Source: Lachnospiraceae bacterium (GTDB taxonomy: Bacteria > Bacillota > Clostridia > Lachnospirales > Lachnospiraceae). Taken from it: DNA of 64,000 bases. The notes under the pieces were generated by a model. It saw nothing but the letters and a program-made list of their open reading frames with translations, searched no databases and had not been told where the DNA came from. Shown piece by piece: positions 43,673 to 52,276 of this stretch. The DNA lies in assembly GCA_016294075.1 (NCBI GenBank), contig JAEDCQ010000006.1:1-64000 (forward strand), written 5' to 3'. Each line of letters starts with the position of its first letter. Position 1 is the stretch's first letter. Made by a program: the position numbers and the translations under genes.

Positions 43673-44105
43673 ATGATTTTCATAGAACAGTTATCACTTT
43701 ATTCGATTTTTCAATCCAATATGGTATTACAACGGCAAAAGCCTATTTCAGTCTGGGGAAGCGCTCCTCTTGGCAGCAACGTTACCGTAAAACTTATGGA
43801 TTTTTCTGTTACGTCGACTGTAAATGAGGACGGCTCCCGGTGGATTGTATCATCTTATGCTGGAACCTTTAACCTTATTTCCTGTAAAAGGTGCTCTCTG
43901 GTATCAGGGAGAATCGGATTCCGGTCCCGGTCATGCTGAAATTTATGATATCCTTATGGAACGCTTAATTACTTTCTGGAGGCGCAAATGGAATGATGAT
44001 TTTCCATTCCTTTTTATTCAGCTTGCCCCTTTTGGTGTCGGGCTTCAGTGCGGCTCCGAAAATTATAGGATTGTCCGTGAAAAACAGGAGCTTGTCGGCG
44101 TTTGA
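43673..44105 (+). pseudogene. Remnant of a sialate O-acetylesterase-family gene
   Basis: Part 1 (about 43696-43868) reads FQSNMVLQRQKPISVWGSAP and LGSNVTVKL, the typical start of SIAE/SASA esterases. After a frame change part 2 (about 43870-44105) reads FPVKGALWYQGESDSGPGHA (catalytic-loop region), FPFLFIQLAPFG and ENYRIVREKQELVG, then stops. Roughly 250-300 residues between and after these blocks are missing, including other catalytic residues. It lies head to head with the truncated GH3 gene; the breakpoint falls at about 43673-43696. Confidence 0.8.
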
Positions 44106-44123
44106 TTTCTTTATGCCAGTATG

Positions 44124-45311
44124 TCATGCACGTATATACCAAAACCCGTTTGTCTGGATTGCAAGTCGTTTTACGCATAGATTTAATAATGACGTACTAA
44201 CTTCCTGAATCGTATGGGAAGCCTTAGCGTTCTGCAGCAGTTTTTCATAAATTCCTTCTAATGTTACCGGCTGATAATCTAAGAGAGATAAAATCTCTTT
44301 TTCCAAAGAGGTCATTTTCATACCGTCCGAGTAATCATCCCGGATCATACCCTTATCTTGCTTCGATTTTGTACGTTCACACGTCCTTTCCTTTTTATGT
44401 CTTTCTTGGTTCTTGTCTTCATTTGAAATACCATACTTTTTCTGAAGTCCTTCCAATTCTTTTGAAAACTCACTAATTCCCGTCAATATTCCGGCTCCCT
44501 GCGAAATAAGGCGGTTACAGCCGCAGCTTAATACATCATCAATCCTTCCGGGTAAAACCCAGATTTCTTTTCCCTGCTCCAACGCCATATCTACTGTAAT
44601 TAATGTACCACTTTTTTCTCTTGCTTCCATTACAAGCAGAATATCTCCCAAGGCACTGATGATGCGATTCCGCATCGGGAATAACCCTGCTTTCGGCATT
44701 GTCCCGGGCAGGTACTCACTGATAATTCCCCCATGCTCAGGAATCTGTTCAAACAACGCCCTGCTTTCCTTCGGATAACAGATATCTGCCCCGCATCCAA
44801 GTACGGCATATGTTCTGCCGCCGTTTTCTATTGCTGCTTTCTGTGCAATGCTGTCAATTCCTCTTGCCATTCCGCTTATTATTTCAATACCTCTTTGAAC
44901 AAGGACACCTGCAAACAGTTTTGTCTGTTTCTCTCCGTAATAGGAATGATTTCTTGCACCTACAACCGCAGCCGTCATGCACTTTTCCTGAGGAAGTGAC
45001 CCTTTTACAAACAGAGACAATGGACAATCTGACACCACACGCAATCTGGCAGGATAATCCCAATCAAAAATGCTGCAATAACGAATTCCGTTTTTTTTCA
45101 ATTTTGCCAGACGCTCAGCCGGTGTCTCCTTCTCTCTTTCTTCCAAAAATGCCCTTGTCTGCTCTGTACTCAATATCCCGCTTAGTTGCTCCTCATTTGC
45201 ATGAAACAATGCATCTGCATCTTTGAAATAATTCCAAAGCTCCCTGATTGTTTTATTCCCTATTCCCGGTACTGTCTGCAGGAAATACAGTACCTCACGA
45301 TTATCCGGCAT
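44124..45311 (-). CDS. dprA: DNA-processing protein DprA
   Basis: A 395-residue protein: an N-terminal helix-hairpin-helix/SAM-like part (YFLQTVPGIGNKTIRELWNYF), a Rossmann core (VVGARNHSYYGEKQT, ISGMARGIDSIAQKAAI, VLGCGADICYPKE, SEYLPGTMPKAGLFPMRNRIIS) and a C-terminal winged helix (LLDYQPVTLEGIYEKL). DprA loads RecA on incoming single-stranded DNA. A charged linker at ~300-340 is longer than usual. It overlaps the end of the yifB gene by 11 bases. Confidence 0.96.
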   Translation of the reverse strand: MPDNREVLYFLQTVPGIGNKTIRELWNYFKDADALFHANEEQLSGILSTEQTRAFLEEREKETPAERLAKLKKNGIRYCSIFDWDYPARLRVVSDCPLSLFVKGSLPQEKCMTAAVVGARNHSYYGEKQTKLFAGVLVQRGIEIISGMARGIDSIAQKAAIENGGRTYAVLGCGADICYPKESRALFEQIPEHGGIISEYLPGTMPKAGLFPMRNRIISALGDILLVMEAREKSGTLITVDMALEQGKEIWVLPGRIDDVLSCGCNRLISQGAGILTGISEFSKELEGLQKKYGISNEDKNQERHKKERTCERTKSKQDKGMIRDDYSDGMKMTSLEKEILSLLDYQPVTLEGIYEKLLQNAKASHTIQEVSTSLLNLCVKRLAIQTNGFWYIRA

Positions 45312-46854
45312 AAGCGTTATCCTCCTGCACCCGGTAACATACAGCCTCCCCCAAATGCTTTACGGTAATATTTTCTTCGTCGTCTATATCCGCAATTGTT
45401 CTGGCAACCTTAAGAATCTTATGATAGGAACGGGCACTCAGATTCATCATATAAAATATCTGTTCCATATACTTTTTTTCTTCCTCTCCAAGCAAACAAT
45501 AACGTCTTATTTCTCTTGCAGGTATATCAGAATTAAACTGTAAGCCGGTTCCCTGAAAGCGTATTTTCTGCTTTTTCCTTGCATTCATCACAAGACTGCG
45601 CATATCCGCACTGCTTTGGCTGCCATTTTTGCTGTTCAAAGCTTTAATATCAACCATTTCTGCCGTCACATTCAAATCAATTCTGTCGCGAATCGGCCCC
45701 GATATTTTATTTTGGTAGCGTCTGACCTCACGTTCACTGCAATGGCATCGGTTTCTGTCCGGATAAAAACCGCAGGGACAGGGATTGGCTGCTGCAACAA
45801 GCATAAAATCCGCGGGATAACAAAACGTACCCTGCGTTCGTGCTATCTGTATCTTTTTTTCCTCTAAGGGCTGACGCATCGCTTCTATACACTCTTTACT
45901 AAATTCGGGGAGCTCATCCAGAAATAAGACACCTCTATGGCTAAGGCTGAATATGCCGGGTTTCGGAACGATTCCGCCACCTGCTAAAGCTGCAGCGGTC
46001 GTAGTATGATGCGGAGACAGGAATGGACGAGCCGTAATCAGTGAATTATTTTTATCCAGAAGACCCGATACACTGTAGATAGAAGAAACATCCAGACTTT
46101 CTTCCATTGTAAGAGGAGGAAGAATCCCGGGTATCCTTTTTGCTATCATCGTTTTACCGGCTCCCGGCGGCCCGCTTATCAGAAGGTGATGAAATCCTGC
46201 CGCTGCAATTAACGCTGCCCGCTTACAGGACTCCTGTCCGATAATGTCTTTAAAATCATCTGATTTTAGAAGCGCATTCCAAAATATATCCGCATACCTA
46301 TCCGGCCTTTTTTTTGATGTAATATATTGCGTATTCTCCGTTTTGGGGGATGAGAAAAAATCAAGCACCTGCAAAAAATCATTGACACCGACTATCTGAA
46401 TATTTTCAATCACGGTTCCCTCGGAAATATTATCCATCGGCAGAATACACGTCTTAAATCCGTTATCAGCCGCCTCTCTGACAATAGGTAACACTCCCTT
46501 AACCGGTTTTACTTCTCCGTTTAATCCCAGCTCACCGATAACACAAATATTTTCTGTATATTCTGCCGGAACATGCCCTAACGACACTAAAATCCCCAAT
46601 GCTATCGGCAAATCATATGCTGTGCCCTCTTTGCGTATATTAGCCGGCGAGAGGTTCACCGTAATATGCACAGGCGGTATACGGATTCCCGAATTTTTGA
46701 GTGCTACCCTTACACGCTCCTTTGCCTCTCTTACCTCACCGGATAGCATCCCCACCATATCAAAGGCAGGCATTGTTTTGGCGATATCTACTTCCACCTG
46801 GGTAAGAACACACCGGATTCCGTGAATGCTCCCCGTTGTAATCTTTGAAAACAT
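45301..46854 (-). CDS. comM: YifB/ComM family Mg-chelatase-like AAA+ ATPase
   Basis: A 517-residue protein: a Lon-S16-like N-terminal fold (GSIHGIRCVLTQVEVDI; MPAFDMVG; HITVNLSPANIRKEGTAYDLPIALGIL), then the AAA+ core with Walker A SGPPGAGKTMIA, Walker B GVLFLDELPEF, LVAAANPCPCGFYP with a Cys cluster, and a C-terminal MG_chelatase C domain. ComM is a branch-migration helicase used in natural transformation. ATG at 46854 has AAAGGAG upstream; the longer frame is unsupported. Pairs with dprA as in many Firmicutes. Confidence 0.95.
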   Translation of the reverse strand: MFSKITTGSIHGIRCVLTQVEVDIAKTMPAFDMVGMLSGEVREAKERVRVALKNSGIRIPPVHITVNLSPANIRKEGTAYDLPIALGILVSLGHVPAEYTENICVIGELGLNGEVKPVKGVLPIVREAADNGFKTCILPMDNISEGTVIENIQIVGVNDFLQVLDFFSSPKTENTQYITSKKRPDRYADIFWNALLKSDDFKDIIGQESCKRAALIAAAGFHHLLISGPPGAGKTMIAKRIPGILPPLTMEESLDVSSIYSVSGLLDKNNSLITARPFLSPHHTTTAAALAGGGIVPKPGIFSLSHRGVLFLDELPEFSKECIEAMRQPLEEKKIQIARTQGTFCYPADFMLVAAANPCPCGFYPDRNRCHCSEREVRRYQNKISGPIRDRIDLNVTAEMVDIKALNSKNGSQSSADMRSLVMNARKKQKIRFQGTGLQFNSDIPAREIRRYCLLGEEEKKYMEQIFYMMNLSARSYHKILKVARTIADIDDEENITVKHLGEAVCYRVQEDNAYAG

Positions 46855-47026
46855 AAATGCTCCTTTCACATAAATAAATTTAGAAAATAAAAAAGGAAAT
46901 TGCCGACGAAATGCCGGATTCTGAAAAAAAGATTTGCTTTTCACGAACTATAACATATACTGCAATGCAGGACAAGATTTATTAAATTATTTCATTATTT
47001 TCCATAAAACGCACAAATAACGCCTG

Positions 47027-47797
47027 TTATTTTTGTTGAAATCCTTGTCTCACAGCGTCCCTGTAATGATATCCTATCGGAATTTTTATCTGAGTATCTC
47101 TTAAAACAAGGTATTCCTTCAATAAATTTATCTCCGAAACATACGCTCTGTTTACCAGCATGCTTTTATTGCATTGCACCAGACATGCGGCATCAGCTTC
47201 CTCATATAACTCCTGCATGGTTTTATGCGGTACTTTAAGTAACCTACCGTCTTTCAAATGAATAAACAAAAGACGATTTTCCATCTCTACATAAACAATA
47301 TCTCTTACCTGTATCGGATATAACATTCCACTTTTCCGAAGAAGTACATAGTTTTCTTCATCCCGATAGGTGCTGTACTGCAAAGCTTTCCTCAGCACTT
47401 TTAAAAGTGCATCTTCTTCAAATGCTTCCGGCAGAAAGCTCAGACAATTCAATTCCTTATATGCATGCTCTCTCATTTCCACGGCAGAAGTAATAAAAAT
47501 AACCGGTAAAAGAACATATTTGTCCATCTCTCTAAGCTCTTCCACCAATGAAATGCCCAAATACTCCGCTTGTTTTTCTTTTTTATACACCGCATCCAGA
47601 ATCAGAATATCTATATCGTCATCATTTAATAAACTTTCTGCTTCCGTTATATTACGTGCAATATATAATTTTATTGTTTTATCCTCTTTTGCAGCCGCTT
47701 CCAAAACAAGCCCCGCTATCCGTTCTGTCTGTTTATTACCACAATTGACAATCAATATGCGTTTATCCAAGCTTTCCCCCTCAAATAAATCAGTCAT
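47027..47797 (-). CDS. LytTR-family response regulator
   Basis: A 256-residue protein: a receiver-like domain (LIVNCGNKQTERIAGLVLE; IDILILDAVYKK with the probable phospho-Asp; LLPVIFITSAVEM), then a LytTR DNA-binding domain (RKSGMLYPIQVRDIVYVEMENRLLFIHLKDG, LVQCNKSMLVNRAYV, IPIGYHYRDAVRQGF). The receiver is degenerate at the acidic pocket (NCGN for DDE), so phosphorylation is doubtful. No kinase is adjacent. The start at 47797 (ATG) is weakly supported by GGTAAAG. Confidence 0.85.
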   Translation of the reverse strand: MTDLFEGESLDKRILIVNCGNKQTERIAGLVLEAAAKEDKTIKLYIARNITEAESLLNDDDIDILILDAVYKKEKQAEYLGISLVEELREMDKYVLLPVIFITSAVEMREHAYKELNCLSFLPEAFEEDALLKVLRKALQYSTYRDEENYVLLRKSGMLYPIQVRDIVYVEMENRLLFIHLKDGRLLKVPHKTMQELYEEADAACLVQCNKSMLVNRAYVSEINLLKEYLVLRDTQIKIPIGYHYRDAVRQGFQQK

Positions 47798-47935
47798 CTT
47801 TACCAAGATTATTCTATATTATCCTTTTCGGATTTCTGTCCTGTTTTAAGACATCCGTATATTTGAAGGAATTTTACCGTATAATAAAAACAGAATACGG
47901 TATAGATAAAAGTTCACAGAATTTTCACAAAATAA

Positions 47936-47962
47936 TTAGCACTCACCTATTGACAGTGCTAA
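47936..47962 (+). promoter_or_regulatory. CIRCE operator (HrcA site) of hsp20
   Basis: TTAGCACTC (47936-47944), nine bases, CAGTGCTAA (47954-47962): one mismatch to the consensus TTAGCACTC-N9-GAGTGCTAA. HrcA is the heat-shock repressor that binds this element. Confidence 0.9.
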
Positions 47963-47978
47963 CAATAGTTGTTATATA
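47950..47978 (+). promoter_or_regulatory. SigA-type promoter of hsp20
   Basis: TTGACA (47950-47955) lies inside the CIRCE element; 17 bases later comes TATATA (47973-47978). Overlap of the -35 box by CIRCE gives direct repression by HrcA. Confidence 0.7.
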
Positions 47979-48036
47979 TATTATATAACAAATAAACAAT
48001 TATAAACAGTTGGCAAAACTGAAGGAGGAATGACTT

Positions 48037-48465
48037 ATGTTATTAAGAAAACGTACAAACAACTTATTTGATGACTTTTTTGGCGAGATGTTTGATGACC
48101 CGTTTTTTACACAGAGCATGACACCTCAACTCATGAAGACAGATGTCCTTGAGAAAGACGGTCAGTATTTGCTCGATATAGAATTACCGGGTTATGAAAA
48201 AAAAGATGTGCAGGCAGAATTAAAGGATGGTTATCTTACCATCGAGGCCAACAAAGACCAGACTATTGAAAACAAAGACGAAAAATCTAACTTTGTTCGT
48301 AAAGAACGCTATACCGGCAGCATGAAGAGAACCTTCTATGTCGGTGAGGATGTGAAGGAAGAAGATATCCAGGCAGCCTTTAAAGACGGTATCTTAAAGG
48401 TAGCAATAAACAAGCCGGATGTGAAAAAATTGGAAGACCAGAAAAAACTGATTCCTATTCTGTAA
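48037..48465 (+). CDS. hsp20: Small heat shock protein, Hsp20/alpha-crystallin family
   Basis: A 142-residue holdase chaperone. An N-terminal arm (NLFDDFFGEMFDDPF) is followed by the alpha-crystallin domain: MKTDVLEKDGQYLLDIELPG, LTIEANKD, FVRKERYTGSMKRTFYVG, AAFKDGILKVAINKP. GAAGGAGG precedes the ATG. Regulated by HrcA through the CIRCE element upstream. Confidence 0.97.
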   Translation: MLLRKRTNNLFDDFFGEMFDDPFFTQSMTPQLMKTDVLEKDGQYLLDIELPGYEKKDVQAELKDGYLTIEANKDQTIENKDEKSNFVRKERYTGSMKRTFYVGEDVKEEDIQAAFKDGILKVAINKPDVKKLEDQKKLIPIL

Positions 48466-48485
48466 CCTTTATTTATTGCCAAACG

Positions 48486-48540
48486 GGCGGGATTATCCCA
48501 ATGTTATCCTTAACTTAAGGACATAGGTGATAATCCCGCC
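48486..48540 (+). terminator. Terminator of hsp20
   Basis: GGCGGGATTATC (48486-48497) pairs perfectly with GATAATCCCGCC (48529-48540), with a smaller inner hairpin; TGTTTTC follows. Confidence 0.8.
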
Positions 48541-48591
48541 TGTTTTCTCTATCATCCATATGCCATCCATATGCAAATGGCTGCTCATAGT

Positions 48592-48879
48592 TTATTTTTT
48601 AAATCCAATCTCAATCTCCGGATTTTTTTCCTGTAAAAACTCCAGCATTTCTTTCACGATTTCCTTGGAAGAAGCTTCAAGCTTTATCTGCTTTTCCTCT
48701 TTTGTCTTTATTACCAGGAAAAACATATCAAAATTAGCCACTCCGCAACAAAGCTTTCCATTTACCTCTTCAACACGCAGATATGCCTGCTTAATATCTG
48801 AGTAAGGCAGCTTATACCACTTCAAGCCCTTTTTGTATTCCACTTCCTGTTCAAGTAATTTGATTTTTTTATCTTCCAT
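48592..48879 (-). CDS. Small unknown protein, possibly PH-like fold
   Basis: A 95-residue soluble protein. Alternating hydrophobic/charged strands (YKKGLKWYKLPYSDIKQAYLRVEEVNG; MFFLVIKTKEEKQIKLEAS) followed by one amphipathic helix (SKEIVKEMLEFLQEKNPEI) suggest a bacterial PH-like fold. AAGGAG precedes the ATG by nine bases. It is likely translated together with the next small gene upstream (48900-49106). Confidence 0.6.
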   Translation of the reverse strand: MEDKKIKLLEQEVEYKKGLKWYKLPYSDIKQAYLRVEEVNGKLCCGVANFDMFFLVIKTKEEKQIKLEASSKEIVKEMLEFLQEKNPEIEIGFKK

Positions 48880-48899
48880 CCTGTCTTTACTCCTTTTTA

Positions 48900-49106
48900 T
48901 TACTCTTTGTCAAGTAAACCGTAAAGCTTATACAAAGAAAGGACATTTTGATACAACATTTTATTTCCCATCAGTTGACGGAACGTTGCTGTTTTTTCTT
49001 TTCCTTCTTCTTTTAAGCGTTTCATTTTACCATCTGTTGTTTCATAGTTTTCTTGTATTGCTTCCAGCATTTTTTCAAATGCTTCAAGTCTATTACTATT
49101 TTCCAT
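48900..49106 (-). CDS. Small helical protein, unknown
   Basis: A 68-residue, almost wholly helical and highly charged protein (RLEAFEKMLEAIQENYETTDGKMKRLKEEGKEKTATFRQLMGNK), probable coiled coil or partner-binding helix. It is preceded by AAGG right at the ATG and GGAGG further up (49118-49122), so the start is uncertain. It lies 20 bases upstream of the PH-like gene. No family was recognised. Confidence 0.55.
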   Translation of the reverse strand: MENSNRLEAFEKMLEAIQENYETTDGKMKRLKEEGKEKTATFRQLMGNKMLYQNVLSLYKLYGLLDKE

Positions 49107-49202
49107 CCTTGCTATCAGCCTCCACAAATTATCAACTGTAGAAAAATTATATCACATTTCGGAACAATACAGAAAGACAATCTATTTCATATAATCGGGT
49201 AA

Positions 49203-50060
49203 TCAGGAAGCCAGAACCATTTGCTTTCCTATAATAACCGCTTTTGAATCTACACCATGACCGATTTCTTTTGTTACGGCAATCGGAATATCCGAACCGG
49301 CATATTGCTTTACCAGCGTTACTATATCCGGCGTGCACCTGTTTTTTTCCATTGCGCTAAATGTACCAAGCAATATTCCGTTTATTTTCTCAAATACACC
49401 CATCTGCTTTAATTGGTTTAACAGCGTCACAATCTGCGGCACTTGTCCCCCAAGGCTTTCCAGCAGAAGTATCTTTTCGTTCATATCCGGCCAATACGGT
49501 GTTCCCGCCAGTTTCAGAAGGCAGCGGATGTTTCCGCCAACCAATATACCCTGCATCGTTTCTTTTTGTACAAACTCATACTTCGGGGAAAACAAATCAT
49601 TTTTCCCATTCAAAACCGCTTTCTTAAAGAGTTCAATCCTGTCTGCACTATTACCCAAAACCAGATTTTTTATTTGAAACAAAACAGATGTGTGTCCGGT
49701 CTTTGCATAGATTGCATTAATAATGGTAGTAAGGTCACTATATCCCCAAAACTGCTTTTTTGCCTCTGCAATAATATCAAAGTCCAGATATGGCAGAATC
49801 TCATTGGCAAGGTCTCCACCGGATATATCAAAAATCGCTTTGATTTCTTCCCCCTCATAAAACCGCATCAGTGCATCTGCCCGTTCTTTCGCAGTTCCGC
49901 TAAACACAGAGTCCTTTTCGTAAATATAATCACTAAAAATCGGAAGCAGTCCGATTTCCGTTAAGATTTTCTGCAGGTTTTCCAGGATTTCTTTATTAGA
50001 ATGAGATTGTCCGTTTGAACAGCAGACAATACCAACCTTAGACCTTTTCTGCATAAACAT
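49203..50060 (-). CDS. LD-carboxypeptidase family protein (peptidase S66)
   Basis: A 285-residue cytosolic serine peptidase. The nucleophile Ser lies in KQFWGYSDLTTI; the substrate loop is IFDISGGDLANEILPYLD; the Glu is likely in ILLLESLGG; the His is in TKEIGHGVDSKA. This Ser-Glu-His arrangement is the MccF/LdcA one. LdcA trims murein tetrapeptides in recycling, while MccF-like members cleave microcin-type nucleotides; the sequence does not decide. AAGGAG precedes the ATG at 50060 by three bases or the one at 50054 by nine. Confidence 0.9.
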   Translation of the reverse strand: MFMQKRSKVGIVCCSNGQSHSNKEILENLQKILTEIGLLPIFSDYIYEKDSVFSGTAKERADALMRFYEGEEIKAIFDISGGDLANEILPYLDFDIIAEAKKQFWGYSDLTTIINAIYAKTGHTSVLFQIKNLVLGNSADRIELFKKAVLNGKNDLFSPKYEFVQKETMQGILVGGNIRCLLKLAGTPYWPDMNEKILLLESLGGQVPQIVTLLNQLKQMGVFEKINGILLGTFSAMEKNRCTPDIVTLVKQYAGSDIPIAVTKEIGHGVDSKAVIIGKQMVLAS

Positions 50061-50094
50061 TTTCTCCTTAAAACCTCCTTAACCGGCAATCTTG

Positions 50095-50676
50095 TTACAT
50101 CATTTTCTTAACCATTCCATGCCTATTACAATATGCATACATTATACCATATCCTCTTTTCCGAAAGCGTAGCGAAATATCCTGCTCAGGATAAAGTTTT
50201 ATAATTTCACAGTCATCCGAGGTCACATAGGCGATAAACGAAATATAATGTGTCTTATTCATTGGGTGCTGCATGGTTACGTAATATTCATTATCTATCG
50301 TCTGTACATTTAAGCAATGCTCTTCATCGCATTTTTCTGCTTCCGCTTCTGGCAATGTAACTCCACAGCAGGAAAATGTGCCTTTTCCGACTGATGTAAT
50401 GATATTACCGCATACGGGACAAACATAGAAATGAACCTTTTTCATATTACCGGACGGATTCTCATTTTCCCGCAAATCACCGGTTAAAAGCTCTGCGATT
50501 GAAACACCCAATGCTCTTGCCAGTTCTTCCATAATTCCGATATCCGGAAGTCCTCTGTTTGTCTCCCATTTGGATATTGTTTTATCGCTGACCCCAATCT
50601 GCTCCGCAAGTTCCTTTTGTGTAATTTGTCTTTTTTCTCTTAGTTCTTTAATTGCTTTTCCTGTTACATAACTCAT
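50095..50676 (-). CDS. XRE regulator fused to a zinc-ribbon and desulfoferrodoxin-like domain
   Basis: A 193-residue protein. An HTH (~8-64) reads IKELREKRQITQKELAEQIGVSDKTISKWETNRGLPDI; then FYVCPVCGNII ... FSCCGVTLP forms a Cys-rich ribbon (~85-110), and YYVTMQHPMNKTHYISFIAYV with a later CNRHG resembles the iron-binding part of superoxide reductase (desulfoferrodoxin). It is probably a regulator that senses oxygen, superoxide or metals. Several iron-site residues look present (HPM, THYI, CNRHG), but I cannot check geometry. Confidence 0.8.
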   Translation of the reverse strand: MSYVTGKAIKELREKRQITQKELAEQIGVSDKTISKWETNRGLPDIGIMEELARALGVSIAELLTGDLRENENPSGNMKKVHFYVCPVCGNIITSVGKGTFSCCGVTLPEAEAEKCDEEHCLNVQTIDNEYYVTMQHPMNKTHYISFIAYVTSDDCEIIKLYPEQDISLRFRKRGYGIMYAYCNRHGMVKKMM

Positions 50677-50786
50677 AATAAAAACCTCTTTTCTATATTA
50701 TGAGTAAATTATATGTACTGTGATATCCAATCGCAACCTACGCTTCGTAGAGTGGTTTATTCAATCAGGCACATTCCTCTTTACAT

Positions 50787-51707
50787 TCAGAGCAAATTAT
50801 TATCAATATAATCAAAATACGGCTTTTGAATGACTTCGCCCGAATTATTTTTATACCATTCAAACGATTCTTCCAAACCATCATACAATGGTTTTACATC
50901 ATACAATGATTTTACATCCTGCATTAGTTCATATTGCTTTGACACATCAAGATAATATTCATAATGATAAAAGCTGAAATAATTTCTTTGCTCTGTATCA
51001 TCCTCCACATTCACAAAGTCCACCTGTTTGCCCACGATTTGATAACAGAGTTCTACCCACTTTCGAATGGAAACTACATCCTTATTGCCCACATTAAAAA
51101 TATGCTGATGAGGTTTATTATTTAGAATAACATCGATAAATCTACACAAATCATAAATATGGAAAAATTGTAATTTCATCTCTCCATTTCCGGGCAAATA
51201 GAATTTCCTGTTTCTTAACGCACAGTCAAAAACAAACGCTTCTCTATAAACGTTATTCATTGGTCCATATAAATATGGCGGTCGGAGAATATAGGCATTT
51301 GGCACCCTCTTTTGCAATGCTTCCTCAGCTTTCATCTTATTTATTCCGTATTTACCCCAGAATTTATTGGCACCGGATGGCGTTTCTTCCGAAAAGGGCT
51401 GTTCACAGTATTCGGGATACACAGCACTTGAACTAATCAATATATACTCGTCATAGCCGTCAAGTGCATCAAGCAGTAGGTCAACATCCTCCGCAGTATA
51501 TGCAGTTACATCAATAACAGCATCAAAATGATACTGACGAAGGATTTCCCCTAAATGATGTCTGTCTGCCTGAATGAGTTTTACCCCTGCGGACTGCGTT
51601 CTGCTGTTTCTGTTCATAACATATACCTCATCGCCCTTTGCAATAAAGTATTCTGCAATATATCTGCTCACAAATACGGTTCCACCGGTTACAAGTATTT
51701 TTTTCAT
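50787..51707 (-). CDS. NAD-dependent epimerase/dehydratase family protein
   Basis: A 306-residue SDR protein. The nucleotide-binding start is KKILVTGGTVFVSRYIAEYF (GxxxxxR variant); the catalytic Tyr/Lys pair is in KYGINKMKAEE, and ILRPPYLYGPMNN is typical of the extended family. It may act on a nucleotide sugar or be an RNA-binding CSP41-like form; the substrate is unknown. AAGGTAAGAG precedes the ATG at 51707. A 33-bp leader segment before it is duplicated at 52239-52272. Confidence 0.88.
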   Translation of the reverse strand: MKKILVTGGTVFVSRYIAEYFIAKGDEVYVMNRNSRTQSAGVKLIQADRHHLGEILRQYHFDAVIDVTAYTAEDVDLLLDALDGYDEYILISSSAVYPEYCEQPFSEETPSGANKFWGKYGINKMKAEEALQKRVPNAYILRPPYLYGPMNNVYREAFVFDCALRNRKFYLPGNGEMKLQFFHIYDLCRFIDVILNNKPHQHIFNVGNKDVVSIRKWVELCYQIVGKQVDFVNVEDDTEQRNYFSFYHYEYYLDVSKQYELMQDVKSLYDVKPLYDGLEESFEWYKNNSGEVIQKPYFDYIDNNLL

Positions 51708-52000
51708 GCTCTTACCTTGTTTCACAACATCATTTTTCTTCCAAGAACGATTTTCGCTACACACCCCAAACAACTTTTTTCACTTGAAAATATAAAACTG
51801 ATATAAGTTGTTTGCCTGTGGTATCTTGATGCGCACCCTTCCTTTCCATAATATCAAACTTTTTACACTTCATCAATTGATGAGTCTGTTCCGTTGACAT
51901 TCTAAACAAAATATGCCGTCTATTATCTTAAAGTTCTAAATCTCTTTTAATTCCGTTCTTCCGGACGGGTTGAGTAATTTGGAACTTTTTTCATTTTCAT
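51708..52000. other. Leader and non-coding region upstream of the epimerase gene
   Basis: AT-rich with no recognised gene. It includes the first copy of the duplicated leader segment (51761-51793). Confidence 0.45.
51761..51793. repeat. Duplicated leader segment, copy 1
   Basis: ACACCCCAAACAACTTTTTT then CACTTGAAAATAT. About 29 of 33 positions match copy 2 at 52239-52272. Confidence 0.65.
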
Positions 52001-52234
52001 CTAACCATTTTCTTTGTGTACATTTCCAACATTATCTTCAATTAATTCCTTCGGGGTATCACAGCCAATTTTGCACTGCCTGTCGGGGTACCACAGCCTT
52101 GTTTTTATTTTCTTTACCCATTTTCCGATTTGAGATTTCATTTTGAAACATAAAAATGATATATAAATCATAATAAGCATATACAATACCCCTTTTCCCA
52201 GAAAGAACAGGGTATTGGAGGGCAAAAGATTCAC
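52001..52234 (-). CDS. Doubtful small membrane protein
   Basis: A 77-residue frame beginning GTG, with one hydrophobic helix (VLYMLIMIYISFLCF) then a basic tail (IGKWVKKIKTRLW) ending with charged residues. GGGGGTG lies six bases before the GTG, within the second leader copy. Two copies of CGGGGTA(T/C)CACAGCC (52053 and 52085) lie within it. No family known. It may be a real small protein or chance. Confidence 0.25.
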   Translation of the reverse strand: MNLLPSNTLFFLGKGVLYMLIMIYISFLCFKMKSQIGKWVKKIKTRLWYPDRQCKIGCDTPKELIEDNVGNVHKENG

Positions 52235-52238
52235 TATA

Positions 52239-52272
52239 CACCCCCAGACAACTTTATTTACTTGAAAATATG
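52239..52272. repeat. Duplicated leader segment, copy 2
   Basis: ACACCCCCAGACAACTTTAT then TTACTTGAAAATAT. Near-copy of 51761-51793. It precedes the doubtful small protein in the same orientation as copy 1 precedes the epimerase. Confidence 0.65.
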
Positions 52273-52276
52273 GTAG

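Larger units (their letters stand above)
47798..48036. other. Control region between the LytTR and hsp20 genes
   Basis: Divergent promoters. It contains the CIRCE operator, a SigA promoter and a TTGTTATATA/TATATAACAA palindrome (about 47969-47991) close to the predicted hsp20 transcription start. Confidence 0.5.

Noticed and set aside
48527..48805. Plus-strand frame after hsp20
   Set aside because: It begins in the terminator and is antisense to the 95-residue minus-strand gene that has a proper ribosome site.
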